A stretch of 25,828 bases of DNA from an uncultured Clostridia bacterium (GTDB lineage Bacteria > Bacillota > Clostridia > TANB77 > CAG-508): assembly GCA_947631315.1 (NCBI GenBank), contig CANRLA010000010.1, forward strand, positions 1 through 25,828, written 5' to 3'. Position numbers and translations under genes: made by a program. Under the pieces are notes generated by a model. The model saw nothing but the letters and a program-made list of their open reading frames with translations, made no database searches and was not told where the DNA came from. Shown one piece after another: positions 7,122 through 14,950 of this stretch. Position 1 is the first letter of the stretch. The number at the start of each line of letters is the position of its first letter.

Positions 7122-7676
7122 ATGAGAGTAATAAGCGGAAAAGCAAAAGGAACAAAACTAAACTCTATAGAAAGTTTATCTACGAGACCAACATTAGATA
7201 GAGTTAAGGAATCATTATTTAATATAATTCAAGAAAAAATAAGTGATTCTGTAGTTTTAGATTTATTTGCAGGAAGTGGAGCCTTAGGAATTGAAGCACT
7301 TTCACGAGGAGCAAAAAAAGCATATTTCTGTGATAATAATTATGATGCAATAAGAATGATTGAAAAAAACATAGAAAAAACTCATTTTCAAGGACAATCA
7401 ATACTAGTAAGCTCTGATTACAAAAAATGTATAAAAAGCTTAAAAGAAAAGATTGACATAGTTTTTATTGATCCACCATATAAAGATAATTTGTCAGTAG
7501 ATAGTGTAAAAATTATTATAGAACAAGGCATTTTAAATAATGACGCCCTAATGATTATTGAAACAGATGAAATATGTAGAGACAAAAGAAATTTAGAAGA
7601 ACTAACTAATATAAAAATTATAGACGAAAGAAAGTATGGTAGAGCTAATTTATTATTTATAAAAGAGGAGAACTAA
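7122..7676 (+). CDS. rsmD: 16S rRNA (guanine966-N2)-methyltransferase RsmD
   Basis: RsmD methylates G966 of 16S rRNA using S-adenosylmethionine. The 184-residue protein opens with the family-typical MRVISGKAKG and TRPTLDRVKESLF, has the SAM-binding VLDLFAGSGALG (45-56), and the catalytic DPPY (117-120). The start is fixed by the conserved N-terminus. It runs with one base of separation into the following coiled-coil gene. There is no well-placed Shine-Dalgarno: AAGGA occurs 12 nt and 1 nt before the ATG. Confidence 0.95.
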   Translation: MRVISGKAKGTKLNSIESLSTRPTLDRVKESLFNIIQEKISDSVVLDLFAGSGALGIEALSRGAKKAYFCDNNYDAIRMIEKNIEKTHFQGQSILVSSDYKKCIKSLKEKIDIVFIDPPYKDNLSVDSVKIIIEQGILNNDALMIIETDEICRDKRNLEELTNIKIIDERKYGRANLLFIKEEN

Positions 7677-7677
7677 T

Positions 7678-8115
7678 ATGGAAATCTTTACATTATTAGA
7701 ATCATTAGAAGAATTAATAGAACAAAGTAAAAAAATGCCATTATCAAATAAATGTATTGTAGATCAAGAAGCTATTTTAGACTTAATTAAGGAAATGAGA
7801 CTAAAACTTCCTGATGATTTAAAACAAGCTAAATGGGTTAGAGAAGAAAGAGAAAGGATACTTGCAGAGGCCAAAAAAGAAGCAGATGATGTTGTAAAAG
7901 AAGCCGAAAATAGAATTATTTCAATGATAGATGAGCACGAGATTACTAAAAAAGCATATGACCAAAAAAATCAAATTATGTCTGCTGCTAATGAAAATGC
8001 TAGACAAATTACAGGTGGTGCTAGAGAATATGCAGATGGAATCTTGCAATCACTTTCAAAATCATTAGAAGCAGTATTAAAAGAAATTGAACAAAATAGA
8101 AAAGAACTTAAATAA
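7678..8115 (+). CDS. Coiled-coil protein, ATP synthase B/E-like, unknown function
   Basis: A 145-residue, highly charged helical protein with no membrane segment. The middle (about 50-85: REERERILAEAKKEADDVVK) resembles the stalk subunits of ATPases, and the C-terminal half repeats short Ala/Glu/Gln heptads. Proteins of this type directly after rsmD are seen in other clostridia, usually annotated loosely as ATPase-like or hypothetical. Rather than a true ATPase subunit, a DivIVA-like scaffold is possible. It is separated from rsmD by one base (TAATATG with the rsmD TAA), so it is translationally coupled, using the GAGGAG at the rsmD end. A terminator follows. Confidence 0.75.
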   Translation: MEIFTLLESLEELIEQSKKMPLSNKCIVDQEAILDLIKEMRLKLPDDLKQAKWVREERERILAEAKKEADDVVKEAENRIISMIDEHEITKKAYDQKNQIMSAANENARQITGGAREYADGILQSLSKSLEAVLKEIEQNRKELK

Positions 8116-8131
8116 TGTAAAATAAAAGTAA

Positions 8132-8172
8132 AAAATAATAATTACTTTTTTGGTAATTATTATTTTATTGTT
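8132..8172 (+). terminator. Terminator after the coiled-coil gene
   Basis: AAAATAATAATTAC (8132-8145) pairs with GTAATTATTATTTT (8153-8166) around a T-rich loop, followed by ATTGTTT. Long but AT-only at most positions. Confidence 0.6.
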
Positions 8173-8254
8173 TATAGTGATATTTAAAAGTTAATATATT
8201 ACTTATACAAGCAAAGTAGTTTAGCAAGAGAATAAAAATGAGGTATAACAAAGT

Positions 8255-8962
8255 ATGAGAATGAAATTTAAACCTTGGGCGAGAGAAGAATTAGAAACAA
8301 GTCCATTTTATATAGATAACCCACAAGAATATAAAAATAAGTGGAAAAATGTATTTGAAAAAGAACAAATATTACATATAGAATTGGGATGCGGTAAAGG
8401 AAGTTTTATAGCTAAGTTATCAAAACAAAATCAAGATATAAATTATATAGCAGTAGATTTAGTAGATGCTATGCTAGGAATGGCAAAAAGAAATGTTGAG
8501 GCTGAATATGGAATTAGAAAATCAACAGATGCAGAAAAAGTAGAAAATGAAATCGAAAAGCAAAAAATTGTAAAAAATTTAAAGCTAATAAGATATGATA
8601 TATCAAGGATATCTGATGTTTTTGGAAAAGAAGATGATATAAAAAGAATTTATATAAATTTTTGTAATCCATGGCCACGAGGAAAACATCATAAAAAAAG
8701 ACTAACACATATAAGACAATTAGAACAATATAAAGCATTTTTAAATGGAGAAATATTCTTTAAAACAGATGACGATAATTTATTTGAAGATTCATTAAAA
8801 TACTTTAAAGACTCAGGATATTCAGTTCAAAAAATTACTTATGATTTAAGCAATGAAAATGATTTTTGGAATGGAGAAGAAAACATAGAAACTGAGCATG
8901 AAAAAATGTTTAAAAACGAAGGAATTAAAATAAAAGCTTTAATTGCAAAAGCAAAAGAATAA
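8255..8962 (+). CDS. trmB: tRNA (guanine46-N7)-methyltransferase TrmB
   Basis: TrmB makes m7G46 in the tRNA variable loop. The 235-residue protein begins MRMKFKPWA, as in Bacillus TrmB, with the SAM motif IELGCGKGSF (42-51) and the signature INFCNPWPRGKHHKKRL (134-150), then FKTDDDNLFEDS. Compared with the Bacillus protein it carries a charged insertion of about 20 residues (about 84-108) between the second SAM motif and the ISRISDVF region. GAGGT lies 10 nt before the ATG. The 3' end of the gene is repeated downstream in tandem. Confidence 0.95.
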   Translation: MRMKFKPWAREELETSPFYIDNPQEYKNKWKNVFEKEQILHIELGCGKGSFIAKLSKQNQDINYIAVDLVDAMLGMAKRNVEAEYGIRKSTDAEKVENEIEKQKIVKNLKLIRYDISRISDVFGKEDDIKRIYINFCNPWPRGKHHKKRLTHIRQLEQYKAFLNGEIFFKTDDDNLFEDSLKYFKDSGYSVQKITYDLSNENDFWNGEENIETEHEKMFKNEGIKIKALIAKAKE

Positions 8963-9019
8963 AATAAAAATAAAAGCTCTAATTGCAAAAGCGAAAGAAT
9001 AAAATAAAAGCTCTAATTA
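8931..9019 (+). repeat. Decaying tandem copies of the trmB 3' end
   Basis: TAAAAGCTTTAATTGCAAAA (starting 8931, within trmB) recurs as TAAAAGCTCTAATTGCAAAA at 8971 and in part (TAAAAGCTCTAATTA) at 9005. Unit lengths are 40, 34 and 15 bp. The second copy includes the stop codon region, so these are duplicated coding ends lying outside the gene. Confidence 0.8.
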
Positions 9020-9059
9020 CTGAAAAAATTAAAAATATAAAAAGATAAAAAATTAAAAA

Positions 9060-9087
9060 TAAGCGAAGATAATTAAACCTTCGCTTA
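9060..9087. terminator. Terminator between convergent trmB and amylase
   Basis: TAAGCGAAG (9060-9068) pairs with CTTCGCTTA (9079-9087). On the minus strand a T-rich tract follows, so it serves the amylase gene, whose stop is 9 bp away; on the plus strand the tail is TATATATA and weaker. Confidence 0.7.
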
Positions 9088-9095
9088 TATATATG

Positions 9096-10562
9096 CTACA
9101 AATTATACATATTATCCTTTTTTATCCAAACAGAGACGCTACCACCATTAACATAGAAAATACCATTTCCTTCATTGTCAACATATACAGTCTCCTTTAT
9201 ATTTCCAGTGCAATCATATAAAACAGTGTTAGCCAAATTTTTGCCAACATTCATTTGCTTGCTTCCACCATCACCATCACTTAAGATAACAGCTAGACCG
9301 GAATCCTGATGATAATAATCTCCTTCTCTAGTCCAACCAATTATATTTGGGTCATCAAAATAATCTATCTGTGTACCATAAGCCATATTTTTTCTAACGA
9401 GTAATAAAACATCTAATAATTCTTTCATTGGTGGAATGTTTTTTTCAGAAATACCATAATAATCTCCATAAAATACGCAGGGAATACCTTTTTCTCTTAG
9501 TAAAATCATGCTATAAGCAAGAGGCTTAAACCAATCTTTAATCCAAGACTCTAACGACTGACCTGGTTCTGTATCGTGATTATCAACAAAAGTAACAGCC
9601 TTAGAAGGTCTTCTATCAACTAATGTATCTTCAAATATATTGCGCATATCATAATTTCCAAAGCTTTCAGAAGCTTCTTTAAAATGAATATGGAGAGGAA
9701 CATCAAATAGAGAGTCAACTTGTTCATTGTAATCAAGATAATTGAGAAGACTATCAATATTAGCGCTATAATATTCACCAACAGTAAATAAATCTTTATT
9801 AAAAGTATCTTTTAAATTAGAAAGCCATCTTTTATAAAAAGAAGAACGAATATGTTTTACTGCATCTAATCTAAAGCCATCAACATTAGTCTGCTCTAAG
9901 TACCATTTGCCCCACGAAAGCAAATCATCAACAGTATCTAAATTGTTAAAATCAACATCACAGCCCATCAAATAATCATAATTTCCAAGCTCTTTGTCAA
10001 CTTCATTACTAAATTGTTTTCCATAAAATCTAAATATTCCAGTTTCTTTTGCAATATCATCATAATCTATAGATGTAAAATGAGACCAATCCAATTTAAA
10101 ATCAGAATATTTATTATTTCTACCTTCAAAATTGTACTTGGTCCACGCAGAAATATTTCTTAAATCACCAATTATCTCATTCCTATTTTCAGGATTTATT
10201 TTATAAGCAAGAATATTTTGTTGTTCATCAGCACCCATTCTATGATTTAAAACTATATCTGCAAATACTTGAATACCGTCAAGTTGGAGAGTTCTTATTG
10301 CAGCAACATATTCATCTTTAGTTCCATATTTTGTCCTAACAGTACCTTTTTGATTAAATTCACCTAAATCATATAAATCATAAACGCCGTATCCAGTGTC
10401 ATTGATTCCACCAGCTCCTTTATAAGCAGGGGGAAGCCATACGGAAGTAATTCCTAATTTCTTTAAGTTAGGAGAAACATTAATAATTTTCTTCCATAAA
10501 TTACAATTTTTGGGTAAATACCACTCAAAGTATTGCATCATTGTTTTATTATTATTTTTCAT
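9096..10562 (-). CDS. Cytoplasmic alpha-amylase, GH13 family
   Basis: A retaining alpha-amylase that hydrolyses alpha-1,4 links in starch or glycogen-type glucans. No signal peptide is present, so it should act inside the cell on storage glycogen or imported maltodextrins, as in the GH13_5 type. Motifs: MMQYFEWY near the N-terminus, DIVLNH, GFRLDAVKH with the nucleophile D233, VGEYY with the acid/base E263, and FVDNHD with D330 (numbering from the start used here). The first ATG in frame is at 10577, but AAAGGA lies just inside it and 7 nt before the ATG at 10562, so the latter (488 aa) is preferred. It is the only large minus-strand gene in the window, next to an IS; nothing about base composition sets it apart. 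Confidence 0.93.
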   Translation of the reverse strand: MKNNNKTMMQYFEWYLPKNCNLWKKIINVSPNLKKLGITSVWLPPAYKGAGGINDTGYGVYDLYDLGEFNQKGTVRTKYGTKDEYVAAIRTLQLDGIQVFADIVLNHRMGADEQQNILAYKINPENRNEIIGDLRNISAWTKYNFEGRNNKYSDFKLDWSHFTSIDYDDIAKETGIFRFYGKQFSNEVDKELGNYDYLMGCDVDFNNLDTVDDLLSWGKWYLEQTNVDGFRLDAVKHIRSSFYKRWLSNLKDTFNKDLFTVGEYYSANIDSLLNYLDYNEQVDSLFDVPLHIHFKEASESFGNYDMRNIFEDTLVDRRPSKAVTFVDNHDTEPGQSLESWIKDWFKPLAYSMILLREKGIPCVFYGDYYGISEKNIPPMKELLDVLLLVRKNMAYGTQIDYFDDPNIIGWTREGDYYHQDSGLAVILSDGDGGSKQMNVGKNLANTVLYDCTGNIKETVYVDNEGNGIFYVNGGSVSVWIKKDNMYNL

Positions 10563-10629
10563 AAGAGTTCCTTTCATTTTATTCTTTAGTAATAAAATTA
10601 TTGTATAAATTTTCTTAAATTATATCACA

Positions 10630-10658
10630 ATTATAACATATTATTATAATAAAGTAAA
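10630..10658 (-). promoter_or_regulatory. Sigma-A promoter for the amylase gene
   Basis: Read on the minus strand: TTTACT (10658-10653), a 17-base spacer, then TATAAT (10635-10630). The left end of the IS lies 11 bp upstream of the -35. Confidence 0.6.
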
Positions 10659-10691
10659 AATAAAAAGAAGGGGCTGTTAAAAAAGTCCTAG

Positions 10692-10725
10692 CAAAAAATG
10701 AGTGAAATTTTTCACTCATTTTTTG
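10692..10725 (+). terminator. Left inner hairpin of the IS
   Basis: CAAAAAATGAGTGAAA (10692-10707) pairs perfectly with TTTCACTCATTTTTTG (10710-10725). The 3' arm is T-rich, so it should stop transcription reading in from outside before it reaches the transposase gene. Confidence 0.7.
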
Positions 10726-10747
10726 ATATAAAAAAACGCCATCAACA

Positions 10748-10775
10748 TTGAAATTGACAGCGTTTATGGTATAAT
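10748..10775 (+). promoter_or_regulatory. Transposase promoter
   Basis: TTGAAA (10748-10753), a 16-base spacer, and a perfect TATAAT (10770-10775). A start 6-7 nt after the -10 falls on or next to the ATG at 10782, so the message may be leaderless. Confidence 0.55.
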
Positions 10776-10781
10776 CATTAT

Positions 10782-12368
10782 ATGAGTAAATCAATGAATA
10801 CCAATAAGAATTATACACCTAAACAATTAAAATTGCCAATAGAAATTGAAAAAATTATTGAAATTTCTGATCCAGTATATAGTTTTTGTGAAATAGTTGA
10901 TTGTATTGACCTATCAAAATATTTTGTAGTGAAAGGTTACAAAACAGGTCGTCCAAGATATAGTTATACTAAATTACTAAAAATTGTATTATTTTCATTT
11001 ATGGAAAACGGCTATTTATCATTAAGAAAAATAGAAAAATCTTGTAAAACAGATATAAGATACATGTGGCTTTTAGATGATATGAAAGCTCCTTCTTTCG
11101 TTACTATTGGAAACTTCATAAAAGATAATTTAACTACTAAAATTAAAGAAATCTTTACTGATATTAACAAAGTTATCTTTGAAAAAGAAAATGTAGATTT
11201 GTCTCATACATATATTGATGGAACTAAAATTGAAGCAAATGCTAATAAATATAGTTGGGTTTGGAAAAAATCATGTATAAAAAATAGAGATAAAACATTT
11301 GAAAAAGTAACTAATTTAATTGCAGAAATTAATGAAGAAGATTTAAAGTTGTTAGGTGTAAAAATTGAAGTTCGTAATGAATATGCTATTGAATATTTAG
11401 AAGAAGTTTTGGAAAGATATAAAGATCTTTTATCAATTGATATAACCAAGTTTGTTCGTGGAAAAGGAACTAGAAAAACTTCTTATCAAAAAAGATATGA
11501 AAAATTAATAGAATATAAAGAAAAATTAAAGAATTATGCAAAACATATTGAAATATGTGGAGAAAAGCGAGGAAGTTATTCAAAGACTGATAATAGTGCT
11601 ACATTTATGAGAATAAAAAAGGATTATATGGGTAATGATCAACTATTGCCTGCATATAATATGCAAGTAGCAGTATGTGATGAATATATTGCCACAGTTG
11701 ATGTTAAGCAGTACGCATCAGATATGGATTGTTTTATTCCACTAATGGAAAAATTTCATTCACAATATGGAAGTTATCCAAAATATCCAGTAGCAGATGC
11801 AGGATATGGTTCATTTAACAATTATATATATTGTGAAAATAAAGGTATGGAAAAATATATGAAATTTACAATGTTTGAAAAAGAAACAAAGGATGAAAAA
11901 TATAGAAATAATCCATATAAATCAACAAACTTTAGATATAATGAAAATGGAGAATTGATATGTCCAAATAATCGTAAATTTCAATTTAAGTTTGAAAAAG
12001 CAATAAAAGGTAATAACTATGGACGAACAGAAGAAATATATGAATGTGAAAGTTGTGAAGGATGCAATCATAAGCAAGAATGTTGTCCAAAAGCAAAATT
12101 AAATAGAACTATAAAAATAAATAGAGAATTAACATCAATACACCAAGAAGTAATAAAAAATCTATGTTCAATTCATGGTGCATTATTATGTATGAATAGA
12201 AGTATACAAGCGGAAGGAACATATGGAATATTAAAATGGGATAAATCATATAAAAGATTAAAAAGACGAGGGCTTGAAAGCGTAATCTTAGAATTAACAA
12301 TGATTTCAAGTGGATTTAATTTGTATAAATATCATAATAAGAAAAACAAAAGAGAAAAATGTGCATAG
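10782..12368 (+). CDS. IS1182-family DDE transposase
   Basis: A 528-residue cut-and-paste transposase. The N-terminal part (about 40-120: GYKTGRPRYSYTKLLKIVL, DIRYMWLLDD) is the DNA-binding region of this family. The DDE triad is read as D146 in YIDGTKIEANANKY, D339 in VADAGYG and E478 in QAEGTYG. A Cys-rich insert at about 424-440 (CESCEGCNHKQECCPK) may bind zinc. The frame is unbroken with no stop. There is no Shine-Dalgarno before the ATG at 10782 nor before a second ATG four codons on. Its position relative to the promoter suggests a leaderless message. Confidence 0.93.
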   Translation: MSKSMNTNKNYTPKQLKLPIEIEKIIEISDPVYSFCEIVDCIDLSKYFVVKGYKTGRPRYSYTKLLKIVLFSFMENGYLSLRKIEKSCKTDIRYMWLLDDMKAPSFVTIGNFIKDNLTTKIKEIFTDINKVIFEKENVDLSHTYIDGTKIEANANKYSWVWKKSCIKNRDKTFEKVTNLIAEINEEDLKLLGVKIEVRNEYAIEYLEEVLERYKDLLSIDITKFVRGKGTRKTSYQKRYEKLIEYKEKLKNYAKHIEICGEKRGSYSKTDNSATFMRIKKDYMGNDQLLPAYNMQVAVCDEYIATVDVKQYASDMDCFIPLMEKFHSQYGSYPKYPVADAGYGSFNNYIYCENKGMEKYMKFTMFEKETKDEKYRNNPYKSTNFRYNENGELICPNNRKFQFKFEKAIKGNNYGRTEEIYECESCEGCNHKQECCPKAKLNRTIKINRELTSIHQEVIKNLCSIHGALLCMNRSIQAEGTYGILKWDKSYKRLKRRGLESVILELTMISSGFNLYKYHNKKNKREKCA

Positions 12369-12375
12369 ATATTAC

Positions 12376-12404
12376 ATAAAGTATAGAAAATGCTATACCT
12401 TTAT
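12376..12404 (+). terminator. Probable terminator of the transposase gene
   Basis: ATAAAGTATAG (12376-12386) pairs with CTATACCTTTAT (12393-12404) with one bulged C; a T-rich tract follows. Confidence 0.5.
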
Positions 12405-12473
12405 TTGTTGTACAAAAAAAATAATAAAAAGTATAAATTTTTTTATAAATTAATTTATCACTAAAGAAATTTT

Positions 12474-12523
12474 AAAGAAAAATGAGATTTGAAATAAATT
12501 AATTCCAAATCTCATTTTTCTTT
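12474..12523. terminator. Right inner hairpin of the IS
   Basis: AAAGAAAAATGAGATTTG (12474-12491) pairs perfectly over 18 bp with CAAATCTCATTTTTCTTT (12506-12523). It mirrors the hairpin at the left end and would stop transcription entering from the right (minus strand) or leaving to the right. Confidence 0.65.
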
Positions 12524-12590
12524 GGGACTTTTTTTACAGTCCCTTCTCCAGGTTACATTTTCTTAATTCTGTCCAAGGATTAGAAATCTC

Positions 12591-12752
12591 TTAATTCTCT
12601 ACTGATGAAGATATCATCACTTTGACGTTACAACCCTGATCTTTTGCCATTTCATACAAACCATTTAGTTCATCGAGTGCTAGCTCGATGATTTGCTCAA
12701 AATCGTCCCGGGGAGATGTTACCTCTTTTTCAATCTCTAGTATTACCTTCAT
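12591..12752 (-). CDS. Small protein of foreign-looking composition (53 aa)
   Basis: A 53-codon gene read from ATG at 12752 to TAA at 12591-12593, with AAGGAGG 6-7 nt before the ATG. By hand count 61 of 162 bases are G or C (about 38%), clearly above neighbouring genes, and it uses codons rare in this window (CCC, CGG, CTC). The product looks like strand-helix-strand: MKVILEIEKEV, then a long amphipathic helix (about 16-38), then NVKVMISSSV. One Cys, no membrane segment. It has a full promoter and structured leader. The IS lies 48 bp after its stop. I do not recognise the family; a phage, plasmid or integrative-element origin is possible. Confidence 0.65.
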   Translation of the reverse strand: MKVILEIEKEVTSPRDDFEQIIELALDELNGLYEMAKDQGCNVKVMISSSVEN

Positions 12753-12783
12753 CTGATACCTCCTTAAATTATTAAATGAAGCG

Positions 12784-12815
12784 TGACATATATTACTAGT
12801 CCCTATGTCAAGGGA
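12784..12815 (-). promoter_or_regulatory. Leader with two mutually exclusive hairpins
   Basis: In the 5' leader of the 53-aa gene TCCCT (12815-12811 on the minus strand) can pair with AGGGA (12804-12800). Alternatively TGACATA (12810-12804) can pair with TATGTCA (12790-12784). The two stems share bases and cannot form together. TGACATA/TATGTCA could equally be a protein-binding inverted repeat. Confidence 0.45.
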
Positions 12816-12825
12816 TGATAAAATT

Positions 12826-12854
12826 ATTATAACATTTTATGTTAAATATTACAA
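12826..12854 (-). promoter_or_regulatory. Sigma-A promoter for the 53-aa gene
   Basis: Read on the minus strand: TTGTAA (12854-12849), a 17-base spacer, TATAAT (12831-12826), about 75 bp before the start codon. Confidence 0.65.
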
Positions 12855-12909
12855 TACTTTTTTAATTTTTTTATAGAATAAAGGTTATTTTGTAAAATAT
12901 GGCGGTTGC

Positions 12910-12938
12910 TTGTTTTTTTGTAAAAAAAGTGTTATAAA
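12910..12938 (+). promoter_or_regulatory. Putative promoter for the MscS gene
   Basis: TTGTTT (12910-12915), a 17-base spacer, TATAAA (12933-12938), about 75 bp before the ATG. The spacer holds a T7-GT-A7 palindrome. Confidence 0.4.
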
Positions 12939-13011
12939 ATACATTAGTAATAAGTTTATAATTTTTTTATTAAATATGACTGACAAATGAAGAGAGGAAT
13001 AAGAATTTTAT

Positions 13012-14220
13012 ATGAATAAAATAGAAGAATTTTTAGATTTTTTTAAAAACATAGAAATATCTCAAGTAATAAATTTAGCAATTGCATTGTTTACAATTAT
13101 AGTATTCATATTATTAAGTCCATTGATTTCTTATGGGATAATAAAACTATTTTTTAGAAAGCAAAATAAAGTGAATATAAAAAATAGCAATATATATAAA
13201 ACAATAAAAACATTTTTATCACTTACAGGAGTTTATATTGCTAGTAAAATAATAGATTTACAACAATTTCAAAATGAATTTTTAGATAAATGTTTTATAG
13301 TAATAATAATTTGGTCAGTAGCAAGAATTATAGTAGCTATATTTGAAGCAAGAGAATTACTTATAGATAAATCAAATAAGAAAGAAGAAATAAAGAAAAA
13401 TGCTTTTTTTACAACGGTATTTACCAATATATTAAAAATTATATTATATGTAATTGCTGTTTATTTAACATTAAAAGAATTTGGATATGATATAGCTGGA
13501 TTAGCGACAGGACTTGGAATAACTGGAGCAGTTGTAGCACTTGCAGCACAGGACTTTATTAAGCAAATTATATCAGGTTTATCTATTTTTACAGATAAAC
13601 CATTTAAAGTTGGAGACTGGATTGATATCGAAGAAATATCAGGAACAGTTGAAGATATAACCATAAAAAGTACAAAAGTTAAAACCATTGAAGATACAGT
13701 TATAACAGTACCAAATGACCTTATTACAAGTACAAAAGTTACTAATTGGGGAGAAATTAATAAAAGAGTATTTAGGGCAAATCTAAAATTCCCATTAGAA
13801 ACAGAAGAAAGCACCATAGAAAAAATAATTAACAGAATTAAATTTATATTAAAATATAATGAAGATATAATAAGTAAATCAATTAATATTCAAGTATTAA
13901 AAATTGAAGAAGATGCAATAAATATAGACATTTATCTAGAAACAACAATAACGGATTATAGAATGTTTAGAGACTTTTGCAATAAAATTAATTTAACAAT
14001 TTTAAATATATTAGAAACACAAGGAGTCAAATTAGCATATCCAGGTAGAAATATTTATATAAAAGAAAGCAATATGATTAGCGAAAAAGCCAACACACAA
14101 AAAGAAAAAAATAAAAGGAACATATTAACAAATAAAGATAATAATGAAAAACAATTATCTAAAGAAGAAAAGTCAGATCAAGAAGTAAAAAAAATTAAGC
14201 CTGCAAAAATTATAAAATAA
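13012..14220 (+). CDS. MscS-family mechanosensitive channel
   Basis: A membrane channel that opens under lateral tension to release solutes on hypo-osmotic shock. The 402-residue protein has transmembrane helices at about 17-47, 66-82 and 94-112 and the pore helix region from about 138 to 190, including the Gly/Ala-rich GLATGLGITGAVVALAAQDF (163-182). This is followed by the cytoplasmic beta domain FKVGDWIDIEEISGTVEDI and VPNDLI. The last 55 residues or so are a Lys/Glu/Asn-rich tail not typical of MscS, likely disordered. GAGAGGA lies about 13 nt before the ATG. It is monocistronic or leads into the two-component pair 52 bp later. Confidence 0.93.
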   Translation: MNKIEEFLDFFKNIEISQVINLAIALFTIIVFILLSPLISYGIIKLFFRKQNKVNIKNSNIYKTIKTFLSLTGVYIASKIIDLQQFQNEFLDKCFIVIIIWSVARIIVAIFEARELLIDKSNKKEEIKKNAFFTTVFTNILKIILYVIAVYLTLKEFGYDIAGLATGLGITGAVVALAAQDFIKQIISGLSIFTDKPFKVGDWIDIEEISGTVEDITIKSTKVKTIEDTVITVPNDLITSTKVTNWGEINKRVFRANLKFPLETEESTIEKIINRIKFILKYNEDIISKSINIQVLKIEEDAINIDIYLETTITDYRMFRDFCNKINLTILNILETQGVKLAYPGRNIYIKESNMISEKANTQKEKNKRNILTNKDNNEKQLSKEEKSDQEVKKIKPAKIIK

Positions 14221-14232
14221 TTCACATAATAG

Positions 14233-14252
14233 ACATAAATATATGTTAAAAT
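14233..14252 (+). promoter_or_regulatory. Extended -10 promoter with inverted repeat before the regulator pair
   Basis: TGT-TAAAAT (-10 at 14247-14252) follows the inverted repeat ACATA (14233-14237) and TATGT (14242-14246). No good -35. The repeat could be a regulator site, perhaps for autoregulation. Confidence 0.35.
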
Positions 14253-14272
14253 GAATAACAGAGAGGTAAAAA

Positions 14273-14950
14273 ATGGACGATATAACTATATTAATTGTTG
14301 ATGATGAATCAAGAATAAGAAAATTATTAAAAGACTTCTTGGCAAAAGATGGATATAAAATTCTTGAAGCGGAAGATGGAGAAAAAGCATTAAAAATATA
14401 TGAAGAGAATAATAAAAAAATAGGATTAATTTTACTAGATGTAATGATGCCAAAATTAGATGGCTGGTCTGTTTTAAGACAGATTAGGCAAGAATCTAAA
14501 GTTCCAGTAATAATGCTTACAGCAAGAGGTGAAGAACAAGATGAATTATTTGGGTTTGAACTCGGAGTTGACGAATATGTTTCAAAGCCATTTAGTCCAA
14601 AATTGCTAGTGGCTAGAATAAAAGCAATTTTAAGTAGAACACAATCAGATAAGAATGAAGTAAAGGACCATGCAGGAATTAAAATAGATGCAGATGCACG
14701 AAAAGTTACAGTTGATGGAAAACTAGTAGAATTAAGTTTAAGAGAATATGAACTTCTTAAATATTTATTAGATAATGAAAATGTAGCTCTTTCAAGAGAT
14801 AAAATATTAAATAATGTATGGAATTATGACTATTATGGAGATTCAAGAACAATTGATAGTCATATAAAAAAAATAAGACATAAGTTAGGAAAAAAAGGAA
14901 AATATATAAAAACAATGAGAGGAGTAGGCTATAAATTCGAGGTAGAATAA
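14273..14950 (+). CDS. OmpR/PhoB-family response regulator
   Basis: A 225-residue DNA-binding response regulator. The receiver domain has the acidic pair in VDDES (9-13), phospho-acceptor D56 in LILLDVMMP, T83, and K105 in VSKPF. The winged-helix output domain (about 125-225) has LSLREYELLKYLL, SRDKILNNVW, SRTIDSHIKKIRHKLG and the C-terminal RGVGYKFE. Its stop overlaps the ATG of the histidine kinase by one base, so the two are co-translated partners. The signal and target genes are unknown; proximity to mscS and envelope genes hints at osmotic or envelope stress, but this is a guess. Confidence 0.96.
   Translation: MDDITILIVDDESRIRKLLKDFLAKDGYKILEAEDGEKALKIYEENNKKIGLILLDVMMPKLDGWSVLRQIRQESKVPVIMLTARGEEQDELFGFELGVDEYVSKPFSPKLLVARIKAILSRTQSDKNEVKDHAGIKIDADARKVTVDGKLVELSLREYELLKYLLDNENVALSRDKILNNVWNYDYYGDSRTIDSHIKKIRHKLGKKGKYIKTMRGVGYKFEVE

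Larger units (their letters stand above)
10670..12543 (+). mobile_element. Complete IS1182-family insertion sequence
   Basis: An element of about 1.87 kb encoding one transposase. The left end GGGGCTGTTAAAAAAGTCC (10670-10688) matches the reversed right end GGGACTGTAAAAAAAGTCC (12543-12525) at 17 of 19 positions, and looser similarity continues inward through an AAAAATGAG block at both ends. The flanks are AGAA on the left and TTCT on the right, so the pre-insertion site reads AGAATTCT, a palindrome split at its centre with no obvious target duplication. The reading frame is intact, so the element may be active. Each end carries a strong inner hairpin. Confidence 0.88.

Noticed and set aside
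10754..10775. TTGACA followed by TATAAT before the transposase
   Set aside because: The spacing is only about 10 bases, far too short for a sigma-A promoter; TTGAAA slightly upstream with 16 bases fits better.
12913..12928. T7-GT-A7 palindrome as terminator
   Set aside because: The two arms have no loop to speak of and no G-C pairs; it lies inside the likely mscS promoter spacer.
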